Assembly: GCA_950295325.1 (NCBI GenBank)
Contig: OX485805.1
Location: 20,075,501 to 20,139,500, forward strand
Source of the DNA: Polytrichum commune
Lineage: Eukaryota; Streptophyta; Polytrichopsida; Polytrichales; Polytrichaceae
Direction of reading: 5' to 3'
Length of the DNA stretch: 64,000 nt
How positions within the stretch are numbered: position 1 is the first letter of the stretch; each line of letters starts with the position of its first letter. Made by a program: the position numbers and the translations under genes. The notes under the pieces are model-generated. The model was not told the origin of the DNA. It was given only the letters and a program-made list of their open reading frames with translations, and ran no database searches. Positions 43,001 to 55,466 of the stretch are shown here, in pieces.

Positions 43001-44074
43001 TCAGGTCAAACCATGTGCTATGAGGAGCCCATCAACCATCAGGAATTGCTTTGAGTTGGTTTGTGAACTGTTGTATAATAGGCATGTGACTCTATAAATT
43101 ATTCTCAGCACTTCCAACTCCACAAATGGTTTTGCCTGTTGGATCATATCAGGAACTGTGGATTTGTCTGGTCTGCGATTGCAAATCACAAAGAACTGAC
43201 GTTAATCCAAGTTGAGAATCGATGTCAAAGTTGTCAAAATTTCCTTATTTCTGTATTTCTTCTGATCCGCAAAGGACCAGAGATGTGTTTATACGAGATA
43301 CATGTTGATTTACATGATCCCTAGAGAGTATTTACATCATTTAATTTGGTCTATGACATTAAAATGTATCAGAAAAGAGGTAAAGTCACATTTTACAGCA
43401 ATGATTAGGTACACATGGTATGCATTTGAGTCTAGCTCATTTATATGAGCTCAACATCTTCCTATAATTTATTCTACATGTGTAGTATGCATATGATTCA
43501 TGGGGTGCTTATAGATAAGGTCACTCTTGACACATCTACCGAAAATGTCAAGAAGTAATCCCAAACCTCTTGAGTCTATATGACAACTTGAGATCCATAA
43601 TGAATCTCTCATGCCTTTATGGGTTAAGTGGTCACAAAGGTTCTTATCCCAATTGCATCCACTATCTCAATCTAAAATGGTGTCCATTTTTCAACACATA
43701 GTGCGACTTCATTATGACACATGTCTGTTAGGTTCTGACACATTGTACCACTTATCCACAAACCTTGCAATATACCACACAAATGTATGTATCCGATTGA
43801 AAGGAAGAGTGACCACATATGGCACACACGGAGGTTATGTTTAAGTTCTGGTATAGGGACTTTATGTGGTCATTCTTTTGAATGACAAAATCATGTTTGA
43901 GTGATATATGAACAATGACAAAATATGTACTAATTAAGGGTGTATGATTAACACGAATACATGTGTAACAAGAAGATTGAACCATGTGCATAAAATATAC
44001 ACACCCTTCTCTAATATTTGGGACCATGAATAACTTACTTTCACCCCAAACCAATTGTTTGCATATCAACCTAA
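43001..44074. other. Gene-free region
   Basis: Short ORFs without signatures. No repeat is recognised before the TAA-GGG terminus at 44072. Confidence 0.35.
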
Positions 44075-45079
44075 GGGTGCGCTTGATCGGTCGAGAGGTC
44101 ATCGATTTCTACCAATCGTATTGCAAGAAACCAAGAATTCGGCCTCTTGACCCTTCACACTAGAGGTCAAAGTCCAAAGGTTGTTGCTCTCCAAAATGCC
44201 TATATGGCAGCAATTTTTGATCAAGGCTACGGGTTCTCAAAGGAAGTTTGGGTCGGACATGAATGGACACCCAAACTATGGTCGAGAGGCCGTTCATTTT
44301 TTTCATTAAAATTTTAAAAAAACTAACAAGATCTTGGGCGTTAGATTGGAGGGGTTGTTTTGGGCAGGGAATAAAGTGGGATGCTCCTTCTTCCTTTGGA
44401 ATTTGGGCTTGGCCTTTGGAGGCTTCACACTATGGTTGTCCAAATTGAGAGGTTGTGGGAGTTCATGGCCAAAGGTTTGGACTTGGGCTTGACATTTGGA
44501 GGCTTCACAATATGTTTGCCTGAAGGCTCCAATTCCTATATTTTAGTGATTGTTTTCAACGCATTCTTTGGACTCTCAACAAAGTTTGGGCATTCAATCC
44601 CATGGCTATTGTGCATGTTTGGCAAAAAAATTGCAAGTTTTTCACTTTTGACACGCAAAAACTCACACAAAAAAGTGCACGTCAATTGACACGCACAATT
44701 TAGAAGTTGACACGTATTGTGACTTGTGAAGAAAAAAACACACGTCAATTGACACGTGAAAATTGAAATGACATGTATTACTAGCCAACTTAAGTACTAT
44801 AAACTGCAAACATGACCCATAACAATAGGAGAACTTCCTACACTCACTTACATACTTAACTCCAACCTTGTTATGGTAATAACCTTTGTAAATGGGAAGG
44901 CTCCACAATTGAGACGGTGATCAGAGAGGTGGTGGAGGCTAAGACAAGGTTAACAAGACCATGGTTCCTAGTCTCTTGTGGATGTATTTCCACAACTGTT
45001 TTGTGTATGTATGTGAATGAACAATTTGCCCTGGCACATTTCAAAGAGTGATGCTTTGGATGGTTAAATATTGGGTTAA

Positions 45080-46860
45080 TTCCAAGGCATCTCGACTTGA
45101 CACTAGGATGATTTGAGGTAGACTTTGCATAGTGCAAAGATCCCCTTCAAATTGAATTTAATGTACAATGTACAATTCATAATGCATGAATTGAGGCTAG
45201 ATTGGAAACAATGTTGTTGTTGGCTATGTGATTTGAATGCCATTAGCGTTCACAAGTCCCTAAAGTTCGTCACGTACTCTAGGCTAGTGGTATGTAATCC
45301 ACTCTCACCAGTGGCACCACCTACATGTATGATAGATACTTTTGCATGATCAATTCCTAAGTCATTTGATTTGAAGTTTCAAAAATGAGAGGAGATCTAG
45401 AGTGCTTTCTTTGATTAAAAATTGGGGAAAATAGCCATCTCAACTCAAAATGATTTGAATTTTGGGGTCTTGCATAGGGCAAAGATTCCCTTTAATTGAG
45501 TTTCAAATATACAATTTGAAATTCTCATTGATTCAATGCAATGCTTGAATTGACGTTAGATTGGAATTAGTATTGTTGTTGAGTTTGTGAGTGGGATGCT
45601 ATCAATGTTCACAAGGCCTTCATGTTCATCCCCTAAGTTTGTCCCAATATCTAGGATAACGGTAGATGTTCCACTCTCACCAATGATACCATCTACACTC
45701 ATGCTAGGTACTCTATTTGGTCAGTTCCCACCTAGTCCAATTTATGGTCATTTAGGTTGATTAGCCATCTCAGCTTGACATGATGATTTGAGGTGGTAGA
45801 CTTGCATAGTGCACGATTCATTTCAAGTGAGTTTAATGTATGATGTGAAAATCATAATGCTTCAATACAATGCTTGAATTGAAGTTCAAAGATCATGTAG
45901 AATATGAAGAAAGAGGAGCCGTATGATTCTATCAAAGGGGGGAAGAGCAGTAATTGTGCACTTGGGTGTGATTTTGTAATTTTATCAATGTTCCCAAGGC
46001 CCTGAAGTTTGTCACATGATCTGTCCCAATATCCAAGATATTGGGAGATATTCCACTCTCACCAATTTTACCCTCTACACATGTGGTAGATACTTTGTTT
46101 GGTCAATGCCCAACTACACTAATTATCCCATGTAGTGTGTGTGGTACAAATTCCCAAAACATGCATTATTTTGGCAAATCTAAAAATTAGTTAGGGTACA
46201 TTTCAAAATAATTAGTGCGTGCTCTAAGGTGTTTGTAGAGTGCATAATTGGTATTTGGTTGAGGTTAAAGAGGTTGCTTCTTCTTTTTAGACATGGCCAC
46301 TCAATCCTAAGGCATCCTCTAAGACTAAGAAATTGAATAGAGCTTGCGTTGAGAGTTTCTAACACTTTGACATTTTTGGGTGCCCGAAACCTTGGATCTT
46401 TTGGTGGCACTAATTTCATAGCATAACAAAATTAAGAATCACCTTCACTAAATGGGGCAATCAATGTAGTCCTTTCTTTTGGTCATTTAGGTTAATTAGC
46501 GGTCTCAACTCATGATTATTTGAGGTCTTGTGTAACGAGATTCCCCCCCCCCCTCAACAGTCTCTTGAATTGAAGTTGTTAAATGGAGACAATGCTTTTG
46601 AGTCTCTTAATTGAATGCTATCATTGTTTAGAAGGCCCTAAAGTTTGTCACATAGTATGTCCCAATTTCTAGGATTATTGTAGATATTTACTCGCTCCAG
46701 TGATACCTTCTATTCATGTGCTAGATACTTTGGTTAGTTTTTTCCCCAACTATTGTAGTCTTTTGTAAAATGGTCATAATTTAGGTTAACTAGCCATCTC
46801 AACTCATGATTATTTGAGGTCTTGCGTACTGAGATGCCCCTCCCTCCCTTTTAATAAGAG
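45080..46860. repeat. Degenerate tandem array, units of about 300-350 bp
   Basis: Five diverged units begin at TGATTTGAGGT-like markers near 45113, 45461, 45792, 46520 and 46815. Each continues with GCATAGTGCAAAGAT, GCTTGAATTGAAGTTAGATTGG, CACAAGGCCCT and CCACTCTCACCA-ATACC blocks. The interval 46130-46440 interrupts the array. Confidence 0.65.
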
Positions 46861-46877
46861 ATTGTATTAATCATGCA

Positions 46878-47425
46878 TTGGCAACTGATGGGCCCAATGA
46901 ACTACAACAATGCGTGTTATTGAGTGCATTTCATGTGCAAAAAGTTGTTCATGCTTTGACTACGTTTCCCATAGCTTCCAATATTCAATGCAACCAAACT
47001 TTTCAACCCCTCATAATTATTCAAGCGATGATAGTGACCGAATCACAAATATTGAATTATGGCTCGAAAGGATATTGTTGAAGTTTCAATACACTGAAGA
47101 AGAAAGTGACATGTGTAAGGGAGAACTAATAGAATCTACAAAACACTTCAACATGAATGTGAGAACAAAACCATATTTGAGGTTGGGTGCATATGTGGTA
47201 GCATTTTGGAATGGCACACAAATTGGCCTAAACTTATACTCATCCCATCAAGTATAGCTATTTGTGAGAGAGGATTTTCCAAGCAAAGTCCAATCAAAAG
47301 CCACTTGCGCAATAAAATGAACTTGAAGACCCTTGATGCTTTTATGCCGGTCTCTCTTTGTGGGCTTGAAGTGGATGCAATGGATTGGGCTACCATCTTC
47401 AACATTTGGAGAAACATGTGAGACC
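46878..47425 (+). pseudogene. Relic of a hAT-type transposase C-terminus
   Basis: The open segment 47206-47421 reads LILIPSSIAICERGFSKQSP, then IKSHLRNKMNLKTLDAFM and MDWATIFNIWRNM. The L-x-IPSS-x-A-x-xERGFS block, a following run with R-x-x-M-x-x-x-x-LDA-M, and a closing W-x-x-M correspond to the hAT dimerisation region. Upstream segments (46878-47257) are probably part of the same gene in other frames. No N-terminal zinc finger or catalytic part was read, so this is a dead fragment. Confidence 0.6.
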
Positions 47426-47714
47426 AAAGGGTACTTACGCTTGGATTGATAGTTTTTTTTTTGGGGGGGGGGGGGTTACAAATCAAGATTGTATTTTGAC
47501 TATTCAAAATATTCGTTTTTCTAAAATATTGTGTAACCCAAAATTGAGATGACATTTTAGAATCAAATGTAGATGTTGATCGAGATTCATTTTTATTTTT
47601 GAGAACGTCACGTGACACTTTGGATTTGAAGGTGAACGTCACATGAAATTTGTCAAACATACACACTACCCACGGCCTCTCGACTTGGACGGCCATAATG
47701 TGAAGTCGCTCTAA

Positions 47715-48281
47715 GGGCCACTTCACACACAAGGTTGAAGGCCCATGACCATGGCGATGTAAGAGCTCTCATTGGTTGAAAAGGGGGAGACTGTCCAAGT
47801 TCACTTCACACTAGGAGGCAAAGGCCTAAAAGCCCAAAGATAAGTTCATGGATGAAAAGTCTACATGGAGTCCTACATGGCACGTTGTGGATAAGGGTGC
47901 ATGGTCTACCGGAATTTGCATTAGACCCACCTCTTGGAGGTGGGCTTGACAAAAATTCCCATAGACCATGAATTTTTTTAATATTTTTTCAAGCATGACA
48001 ACTTCCAAAAAAAATTCCAATACACACAAACACCACCAAATAATTATCTTAAATTGATAAAATTTGAAACATATTGTATTGAACCAAATCCTCCCCTCTT
48101 TTTCCGCCAACAAACTATGCAATGGTCCCGCAACATGGTCCATTCTCACTTCACACTATGCTTGAGGGCCCGTGAGTACATAAAACGGCGTTCCCAACAC
48201 CCATGGTACGGCCTTTGGATGAGGGTCAAGGGTCCTCACCATTACAAGGTCATGGCTCTTGGCTCATGTGTGAAGTGGCCC
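47715..48281. mobile_element. PIF/Harbinger-type MITE, 567 bp
   Basis: The left end GGGCCACTTCACACACAAGG and the right end (minus strand) GGGCCACTTCACACATGAGC are inverted repeats, flanked by TAA at 47712-47714 and 48282-48284. It is the same family as the element at 59452-59950 and related to the one at 22430. Confidence 0.8.
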
Positions 48282-48330
48282 TAAGTACCTATCGTATATG
48301 CTTTTGAATGCAAGGATGCACCAGATCTGT

Positions 48331-48601
48331 CTAAATACCCCCATCGAGCGTGGCTCGGAGGCCAGGTTCGGGAGGGGGTGGCAGGGGTGGGGTAAAACCT
48401 GCCCCCCTTTTTTTTTTTTAATTGAGTGGGGCCTTACTTGATCTCATAGGGGGGCTTCTTAAAGTAATTTGGGGCTGCATGACCCAAATTTTTTTTTTAA
48501 AAAAACCAACAAAAAATCCCCAAGGGACCAAAACGGGGAGGGCCAAAAAAATGAACCCCACCGAACCTGGCCTCCGAGCCACGCTCGATGGGGGTATTTA
48601 G
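48331..48601. mobile_element. MITE with 41-bp CTAAATACCCCC inverted ends, copy 1
   Basis: Both ends read CTAAATACCCCCATCGAGCG going inward and continue with GTGGCTCGGAGGCCAGGTTCG. The interior is rich in poly-A/T and G/C runs. No coding capacity. A second copy, in opposite orientation, is at 52507. Confidence 0.85.
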
Positions 48602-48835
48602 ACCCACCCGGATGCACCTCCCTAGTAGGTGTTCAAGTCCATATACATCTTGTGCAAGTTGAATATTGAATCTATGCTCGTTATTAATGCACATGTGCAG
48701 GAAGGGCAGTGGATCATTGGCACTCTCATCATCATGTACTCCCCCCCGGCCCCAATTCCTTGATCCGCAACAGTAGATACTAGATGCCCCTATTTCTAGT
48801 TGTCTTGACCTCAGTTAATAGTCAGCGTAACGTGG

Positions 48836-48837
48836 TG

Positions 48838-48923
<86 letters not shown>

Positions 48924-48941
48924 CACACACACATATATATA
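48836..48941. repeat. TA/TG/CA compound microsatellite
   Basis: A TA run, a TG run of about 42 bases, a TA run, a short CA run and TA again. ORFs on both strands in it are not genes. Confidence 0.97.
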
Positions 48942-48984
48942 TTTTGTGGGCTTACGATTTGTGCCACTCACGTAAATGTGCCTA

Positions 48985-49748
48985 CAGTCCAACCTTGTTA
49001 GTATGACACTCATTTATACTACACTCTCCATATCACGACACATTTTTGCGAGACCAAACTTTTAAGTTCAAGACTCCCTCTTTTATACAACTACATCACT
49101 CGATAATGCGACATGTAGAATCTCCGTTTTGTCATATTGAAGAGGTGGTTAATGCTAAAATTCCTGTCATTTACGTTATGTATATCTGAAATACATCCAT
49201 TCTCGTTTGGGAACTATTTGGGAACTTCACTTATCATTGGGAACTTAATGATAATTAGGGTTACTAGGTAGAATGGACATGCTTAGGGTTAGAGTGGCCT
49301 CCTGCCTAGTATGTCGCCTTGTACGCGGGTGATATAATATCACTAGTATCTTGATGCTAAGCGTCATGCATCATTGTTGTCTGGTTTCTTATTATAGGAC
49401 TCTCTATATCTTGGTGTAAATGAAAATATTATTTATCAAAAGTTAGTAGGGAATTTAGATAAGATGACAGTTGCTAACTTGGGTAGGCAACACCAAAGAT
49501 TTTTGGACTCCTATTTCAGGAGTTCTTGAGAATATTTGTATTTGTTTATGAGTTGTTATTTCATACCATCTATATTGTTTAAACTCGTTGTGTATATTAT
49601 TAAGCTCATGGTGTCATGTTTTCATATTCCCTCAATAATATGACAACTTTACACCATTTGTCATATTAATGAGAAGACGACACCTCAATAATACGACTTC
49701 TTTTGTGTTTCCCAAACGTGTCATACTATAGAGAGAGAGCAGTGCTCC
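48985..49748. mobile_element. Pogo/Tigger-type element remnant
   Basis: The left end CAGTCCAACCTTGTTAGTAT follows TA (48983-48984) and is succeeded by ATCACGACA-like subterminal repeats, as in pogo/Tigger ends. The right part (about 49640-49748) has TGTCATATTAATGAG and GTGTCATACTATAGAG motifs and a poor right end. A decayed transposase tail is visible at 49450-49520. Internal deletion is likely. Confidence 0.5.
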
Positions 49749-51037
49749 CTTATAGGTTTATGGTTGATTCAAGTGTTGGTTTCGTAAAGAGATGAATGCA
49801 TGGTATCGAAAAGCAACATCACTAACGGTAATGAAGAACCTTCCCATGGCTATCAAAATTGTACTTCCAATTAAATATTGATATTTAATGGGTATGTCAA
49901 GGTGGTAGAATTTTTATAGACCCAAGTTATTATTTGGGTTGATATTGTTCTTAACATAGTCATACTAGGATGATTTTGTCTAGGTATGAAGGTTCTTACA
50001 TGGTATATAGACCTCAATGGTATATAAATGCCCTCAAATATTCATGCCCTTTTGGTATCAAGATTAAGAAATCCTCATTATAGATACCCAAATGGTATCA
50101 AAAAAACATGATACCAAACCAACACTAGTTGAATCATCTCAACAAACTAGTTCAGAGTCTTTGTTATCACACTAGTGATATATAAGAGAAATCTTCGAGC
50201 TATAAGGAGATCTCAATGTTTTCGCCTTCCACTTACTTGAGTAGCATGAATTCTTGATGTCTAGCATCTTCTTTAACCCTCTATTGATATGAAGTTCATC
50301 CCAATGAACTTGGAATTTCCATACCACCCTTGATGTCCATGGCAAGTCAACCCATTATTACCGACATTTTTGTGATTGGCCATTTGTATCCATAAGCGAA
50401 CTTCATAATGAAGATATGGGGATCAAAAATGCTTTTTTTCCAACAAAACATTGAGAAGCTCCAATAATCGCAAAGTTGAAATTCCAAGTTGAGGTGACTA
50501 GTGAAGATCTTGTTTACTAAATTTGGATGATTAGATGGATGTGGAACATGGATTACAATGGACACACGTGTACACGAATGGAAATACACACATGTGAGGA
50601 TTTGTATTTTTCAAATTTGGTTCAACATAATTTGCTCCTATCTATTCTTGAAACATATAAGAATCATTATGCCAAGTGGGAGTCTCATATGAGGATGTGA
50701 GGTGACTATCTAGAGTAATCTCCAAACTAGAGATGACTACTCACTAAAAATTTTAAAGGGTTAATTCCATTGGATCATATATTTCCTTGTTCTTTCTTTC
50801 TTTTAAGTTTCTAGACACATTTTATAGACATTGTGATAAATGATAAGTTTCGTTGTCGAGAACCAAGACACCGCTCCAAGAGCTCCAACCCATACATGGG
50901 AAAAGAGGAGAGGGAGACGATGATTTGTCAATTGACCAAATGATGCAACCATACTTATTGAATGGTCCCATAACCATGTTACACCCCTAAAATATAACAT
51001 TAACTTATAAATGTCACAACATACCCATTGCTTGCCA
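49749..51037. other. Gene-free AT-rich region
   Basis: Nothing recognisable. ORFs at 50347-50589 and 50803-51045 lack family signs. Confidence 0.4.
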
Positions 51038-51100
51038 CATAACATTACTCAGCTTAGCCATGGTATTATGTGGACCATGGCCAAGCTGAGTGATGTTATG
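51038..51100. ncRNA. Near-perfect 63-nt hairpin, candidate small-RNA precursor or mini-MITE
   Basis: CATAACATTACTCAGCTTAG...CCATGG pairs with CCATGG...CAAGCTGAGTGATGTTATG over 26 positions with 24 Watson-Crick pairs, one G-U and one A-C, around an 11-nt loop. The geometry is close to that of small plant hairpin precursors, but a short fold-back transposon gives the same picture. Confidence 0.35.
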
Positions 51101-52506
51101 AGAACCCCCACACGTAATTAATACATATGTTTAGCCAAAGTAACCCATTGCACATGCCTTGTACTGGTCCCCATGGCCATATCCCAAACAAATACGTTAT
51201 AATAACCCATGCTTGAACAAAAAAGACGATCGGATTTTAAACATTTTCATAAATTCACATTTTATGTTAAATATTATGAAACAAATTTTCTGATATTGAT
51301 ATGCTTCTTTGCTATACTCTTGAAATTGTTACCAAAAAAAGTTTAACTGAACAAGTGGAGAGCTCATGACTCATGATAGCCTGTGTGCAATGCTCCTCAT
51401 GAGCCTCCTCCATGACACACACAAGCAACGTCTCCCAACACACGTCTGACAAGCACCATTAAACCTGGAGGAAATCATTGAATGTGACAATAAAGATAAC
51501 CGTGAATTTATGAAAGTTGTCCTAGAAGTACAGTCTTTCTAAACTATTGCAATCGAAATTCGCTGGTTCTCAGAAACTTTATAATTATATACTACTTTTT
51601 GGTTCATGAATTTGTGCCAGAGTGCAGGATATATATGAAGCTGAATTCCAGAATCTATGAGTAATAAGTTTCTAGTATTTTTCAATGTCATTTTCAGGTG
51701 ATATCTTGAGTGCATACTTACCTGTCATCCATCCATACTGAAAACTACAGTGGAAGAGTAATATATATGTGTCTCTCAAATAAAGTAGGTTATCACTATA
51801 TTGAAAACTCATATCTAATTCATATTACGTTGAGAAAAATGTGAAATAGTATCCCACGATTGAGAATCCATATTCTACGCTTTCAGTAAATTAATCAATC
51901 ACTCAAGAAGAAAACCATTTTTGTAGCCCTCACCAAGCATGGGCCATGTGGAATTTTGCACACACTCAAAAGTACAACTAAGTAAGTTAGATGCTCTCAG
52001 GGTCTCTTGACATGTAGCTCTCACCAAGCATGGGTCATGTGGGACTCTTGCAGGGAAGATACTGTATCCTGACTCAGTGAGAGATGTTGTTTTACATTCA
52101 GACATATTCAGACATGATAGTGCATGAATCGAGAGATATTTCTTAAAAAATCTCGCCTTCGTAGTCTGTATGATCAAATCGAATGTGGTCCATGTAATCC
52201 AACGTTGAAAACAATGTTGAATACTTTACCCTCACTGAGGTTGTGGTCACCATGCCAATGTGCGTACATTCAGTGGCAACCAAGTGAATGTATTAACTCA
52301 CAAAAGTAGGTGTTCTTAGTAAATCCCAGTCCATAATAATCTCACCGGCTGTAGATACATCATTTTAACCCATCGTGACTTTTGGGTCTCCAATGAATAC
52401 ATAGAGAATAACTTAAAACATTGTCCGATCTACCTCCTAACAAAACAAGGCTCAAATGGCCCATTGAGATCTTCTGTTGGTTGCACACTCAAAACATCGG
52501 GGCTCC
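51101..52506. other. Gene-free region
   Basis: It includes a direct repeat of TCACCAAGCATGGGCCATGT / TCACCAAGCATGGGTCATGT at about 51930 and 52020. No gene or RNA is recognised. Confidence 0.4.
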
Positions 52507-52781
52507 CTAAATACCCCCGACGAGCGTTGCAGCTGTCAGGCTCGGAGGCCAGGTTCGGTGGGGTTCATTTTTCTGGCCCTCCCCGTTTTAGTCCCTTGGT
52601 GACTTTTTTTGGTTTTATTTTTGCTAAATTTGGGTCCTGCGGCCCCAAATTACCCTAGGGAGCCCCTTATGAGATCAAATAAGGCCCCACCCAATTAAAA
52701 AAATAGGGGGCATGTTTTATCCCAACCCTGCCACCCCCTCCTTAACCTAGCCTCCGAGCCACGCTCGATGGGGGTTTTTAG
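52507..52781. mobile_element. MITE with CTAAATACCCCC ends, copy 2
   Basis: It is inverted relative to 48331-48601. The left end carries a short insertion (CAGCTGTCAG-like) after CGAGCGTTG, and the right end reads GATGGGGGTTTTTAG. The shared body includes CCCTCCCCGTTTT and CCCCAAATTA. Confidence 0.8.
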
Positions 52782-53603
52782 GCATATCCCAAAACATCTA
52801 GATGATCGTTGGGTTTTGAGCCTTGGCCAGTCAAGGACGTCCTGACAGAATTATAGCATTCTTGTATTTTAATCTTACACTTGTTTCAAGATGTGGGGCC
52901 AGTTTGTATGTATGGAAGGGAAAAGAATCATGATCCGAGGTTTCCTTGATTCAATACCATTAGCTTCATAACATTGTTCATCTGCATGGTTGTGTTCCGT
53001 GCTGTTTTAGCATCTAACATGGGCTTCCACTATCTTGTCTTTATGGGAAGGAATTTTAAATATAGGAAGACACTGACACCAATACGAATAGTGAATAATG
53101 CCGGCATTTTCAATGATAGTGCTACTAGGAATAGTATTTTCAGTGAATAATATTGGATGCACATTGTTTGATGTGAATAGTGTCAGGAGTACAACTTCAC
53201 CCAACTTTTCCAAGTGTCAACGTGATTAGTAAACAAATGTTCTTACTTTGTTTAGGGGACCCACAAAATATAATTGACATATTCCGGGGTCATGGAACCA
53301 ACCCACATGGTTGAATAAGGTTATATTATTAGGAGTAACAATTTCATATATTCCGATAAGAACTTGGTGAACTTCCTTAATGATCACAAATAGTATTAGC
53401 TCACACCCGAACTTAATACTTTCTAGAAGTAGCTACTTTCACTCTTCTATCTAGTGCGGGCTTCATTGTTTCAAAGCTTTTACATAAATTTAGCTATCTT
53501 GATTTTATGTTGTACACACTATAGTAGGGTGTCACATTACTATGCAAAGTAGAGAAATCAATGTAGTGTGCAAGACATTACATTTCACACTGGAATGTGG
53601 GTT
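52782..53603. other. Gene-free region
   Basis: Nothing recognisable apart from simple AT-rich text. Confidence 0.4.
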
Positions 53604-53939
53604 CACGAGTAGAAAAGGTTGCGAAAAAGAATTGCAGTCGTTTTCTTATTGCAATTCTTTTGACCACCCTACTATGCAGTCACTAAACGACTGCAAATTT
53701 ATTTATTTGGTTTACGAAATGAAATTAATAGGATTTAGGGGGATTGTAATATATTGTTGGAAAGGTCTTGAAATTAGCTTTCCAACGGTGTATTACATGC
53801 CCCAAAAAAAAATTAATTTCAATCGCAAAACGAAAAAGAAATATTTGTAGTCGTTTAACGACTGTAGATCAGGGTGGTCAAACAAACCGCAATGGGGAAA
53901 CGACTGTGGTTCTTTTTCGCATAGTTTTCTACTAGTGGT
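53604..53939. mobile_element. CACTA-type MITE, 336 bp
   Basis: The right end (minus strand) starts CACTAGTAGAAAA, the standard CACTA terminus. The left end reads CACGAGTAGAAAAGG. Inverted homology extends for about 90 bp (GCGAAAAAGAA, GCAGTCGTTT, GACCACCCT, AACGACTGCAAAT). The 3-bp duplication GTT flanks it (53601-53603 and 53940-53942), as CACTA elements make. Confidence 0.85.
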
Positions 53940-53942
53940 TGG

Positions 53943-55466
53943 AGCCCACATGCACACATTTAATCGCCTAAAAAAAATTGAAACACACTATTCACATTGA
54001 TGATTGTATTCAAGGAGTGCTGACCACATGCAAGGAGTGTTGACCAAACAATGACAGCAAAAGCCTATGATATGACTCTTGCAAACAACAATTACTTTAT
54101 TAAACAATTTATTTAAAAAAAAACTCCAATTAAAGTGGGGCACCCTAATATGATGGCACATTATTTAGGAGCCCACACTAGATAGAAAAAAGAGTGTAGT
54201 TTGCAACATACAAGTATATTGTCCCAGCTCATGTCTTGCCATAGATAACATGCATTCAAATCTTATAAAATATAGTACTAGAAATGAATGAGTAGAACAA
54301 CAATTCTTTGTTTCCAATGGAAAATTAATACTTGTGTATAACCAATATACCAGCCAACTCTCATTATATTTGAAATGTTTTTATCTAAGATGTCAATGTA
54401 TTGGTGAAACTTACAAATGAAACAGACAATTGATGATGTTTTTATTGGATATGAAAACATGAAACCCAAAAAATTACTACCAACCCAACAAGCACATGAA
54501 TTTGATCATTTCCTCTACTTTGGCCTCAAATTGAAGAGTTTCAAGGTAAATTATCTGCAATCAACCCAATTCATACGCATCCAAGCTAAGGTTCAAGAGT
54601 GATCTCCTTAGAAACATGTAATGTGAGCGATGCAAGATTTGCAATCTGCAATGACCATGGCAATTTCAGTCAAGTAAATTGGTGCTGAAATATCTGATGC
54701 ATGAAGTTGGCACTCATAGATGTAAACTACACCAAAATCTGCAACTTGCAATCCTCATCAATTGCACCAAAAAAGTTAATCTTGTACAAGAGCTTCACCA
54801 AAAGCATCAACCAGAAGTGGTGGAAGCGCCACACAGAGTCAGCTTCCTGTTCGATTTTCGTCAACTTTTGAGAACCCTGCCTGGCTTTGACACAAGAATT
54901 TTTTTGTTGGGTCCCTATAGAAACTTCAATTTATTAGCACTATTACCCTCTCCAATGCTAAAAACATTTAGCAGTCGGAAAAATAGACAAGGGACCCATG
55001 TTATGACAAAAGTGAAGTACTCCACTGGCCACATGCATTTGTGAAGGAGAAGTCCTTTTGAAGGACAAAGTCCCCTTGAAGATCTTCTATGTGTGCACAC
55101 AACCGCCTTCCATTTCTCAAGCCTTCAAGTCTGTTGTGAATACCCTATTTGGAAGTCATGTTTTTTTCATGAATAACAATGCACATGTCGGTTCAAGTTC
55201 ACGTGCAAGTGACACTTCCTCCCAAGATCTACATGGTTAAATGAACCGACAATCAATAGGAGTTTGTAAATAATCCCTCTTCTAGTGCTCCCATCTAAAC
55301 AAAACCGTCTCACCTTGGGTCGACTCCGCAACCTAGGAACTTAACCACTCATCGTTGCCTGATCGAACAGTCTTGTACGACATAATTTACAGACTGCAAC
55401 AGACGAATCTGTGCATTCTCACCCTAAACCCTATCCGGACACGATTCATACTCCTTGATGACTAAC
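53943..55466. other. Gene-free region downstream of the APMAP-like gene
   Basis: ORFs such as 54679-55044 have no recognisable motif. The part next to 55467 should contain the 3' UTR of the minus-strand gene. Confidence 0.4.

Larger units (their letters stand above)
44075..47711. mobile_element. Possible composite element bounded by inverted ends and TAA
   Basis: The left end after TAA (44072-44074) reads GGGTGCGCTTGATCGG, with TCGAGAGG soon after. The right end, read inward on the minus strand from TAA at 47712-47714, is GAGCGACTTCAC, with TCGAGAGGCCG further in. Subterminal blocks (CTTCACACTATGG-TGTCCAA, TGTTTGGCAAA / TGTTTGACAAA, GACACGTGAA) recur inverted at the two sides. The ends match only loosely, so this may be one element of about 3.6 kb or remains of two nested elements. 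Confidence 0.3.

Noticed and set aside
47148-47732. 194-residue minus-strand ORF
   Set aside because: Antisense to the hAT tail and crossing a poly-G/T run into MITE sequence; no motif.
48784-49013. Tyr/Val/Cys- and Thr/His-repeat ORFs
   Set aside because: Translation of the TA/TG microsatellite.
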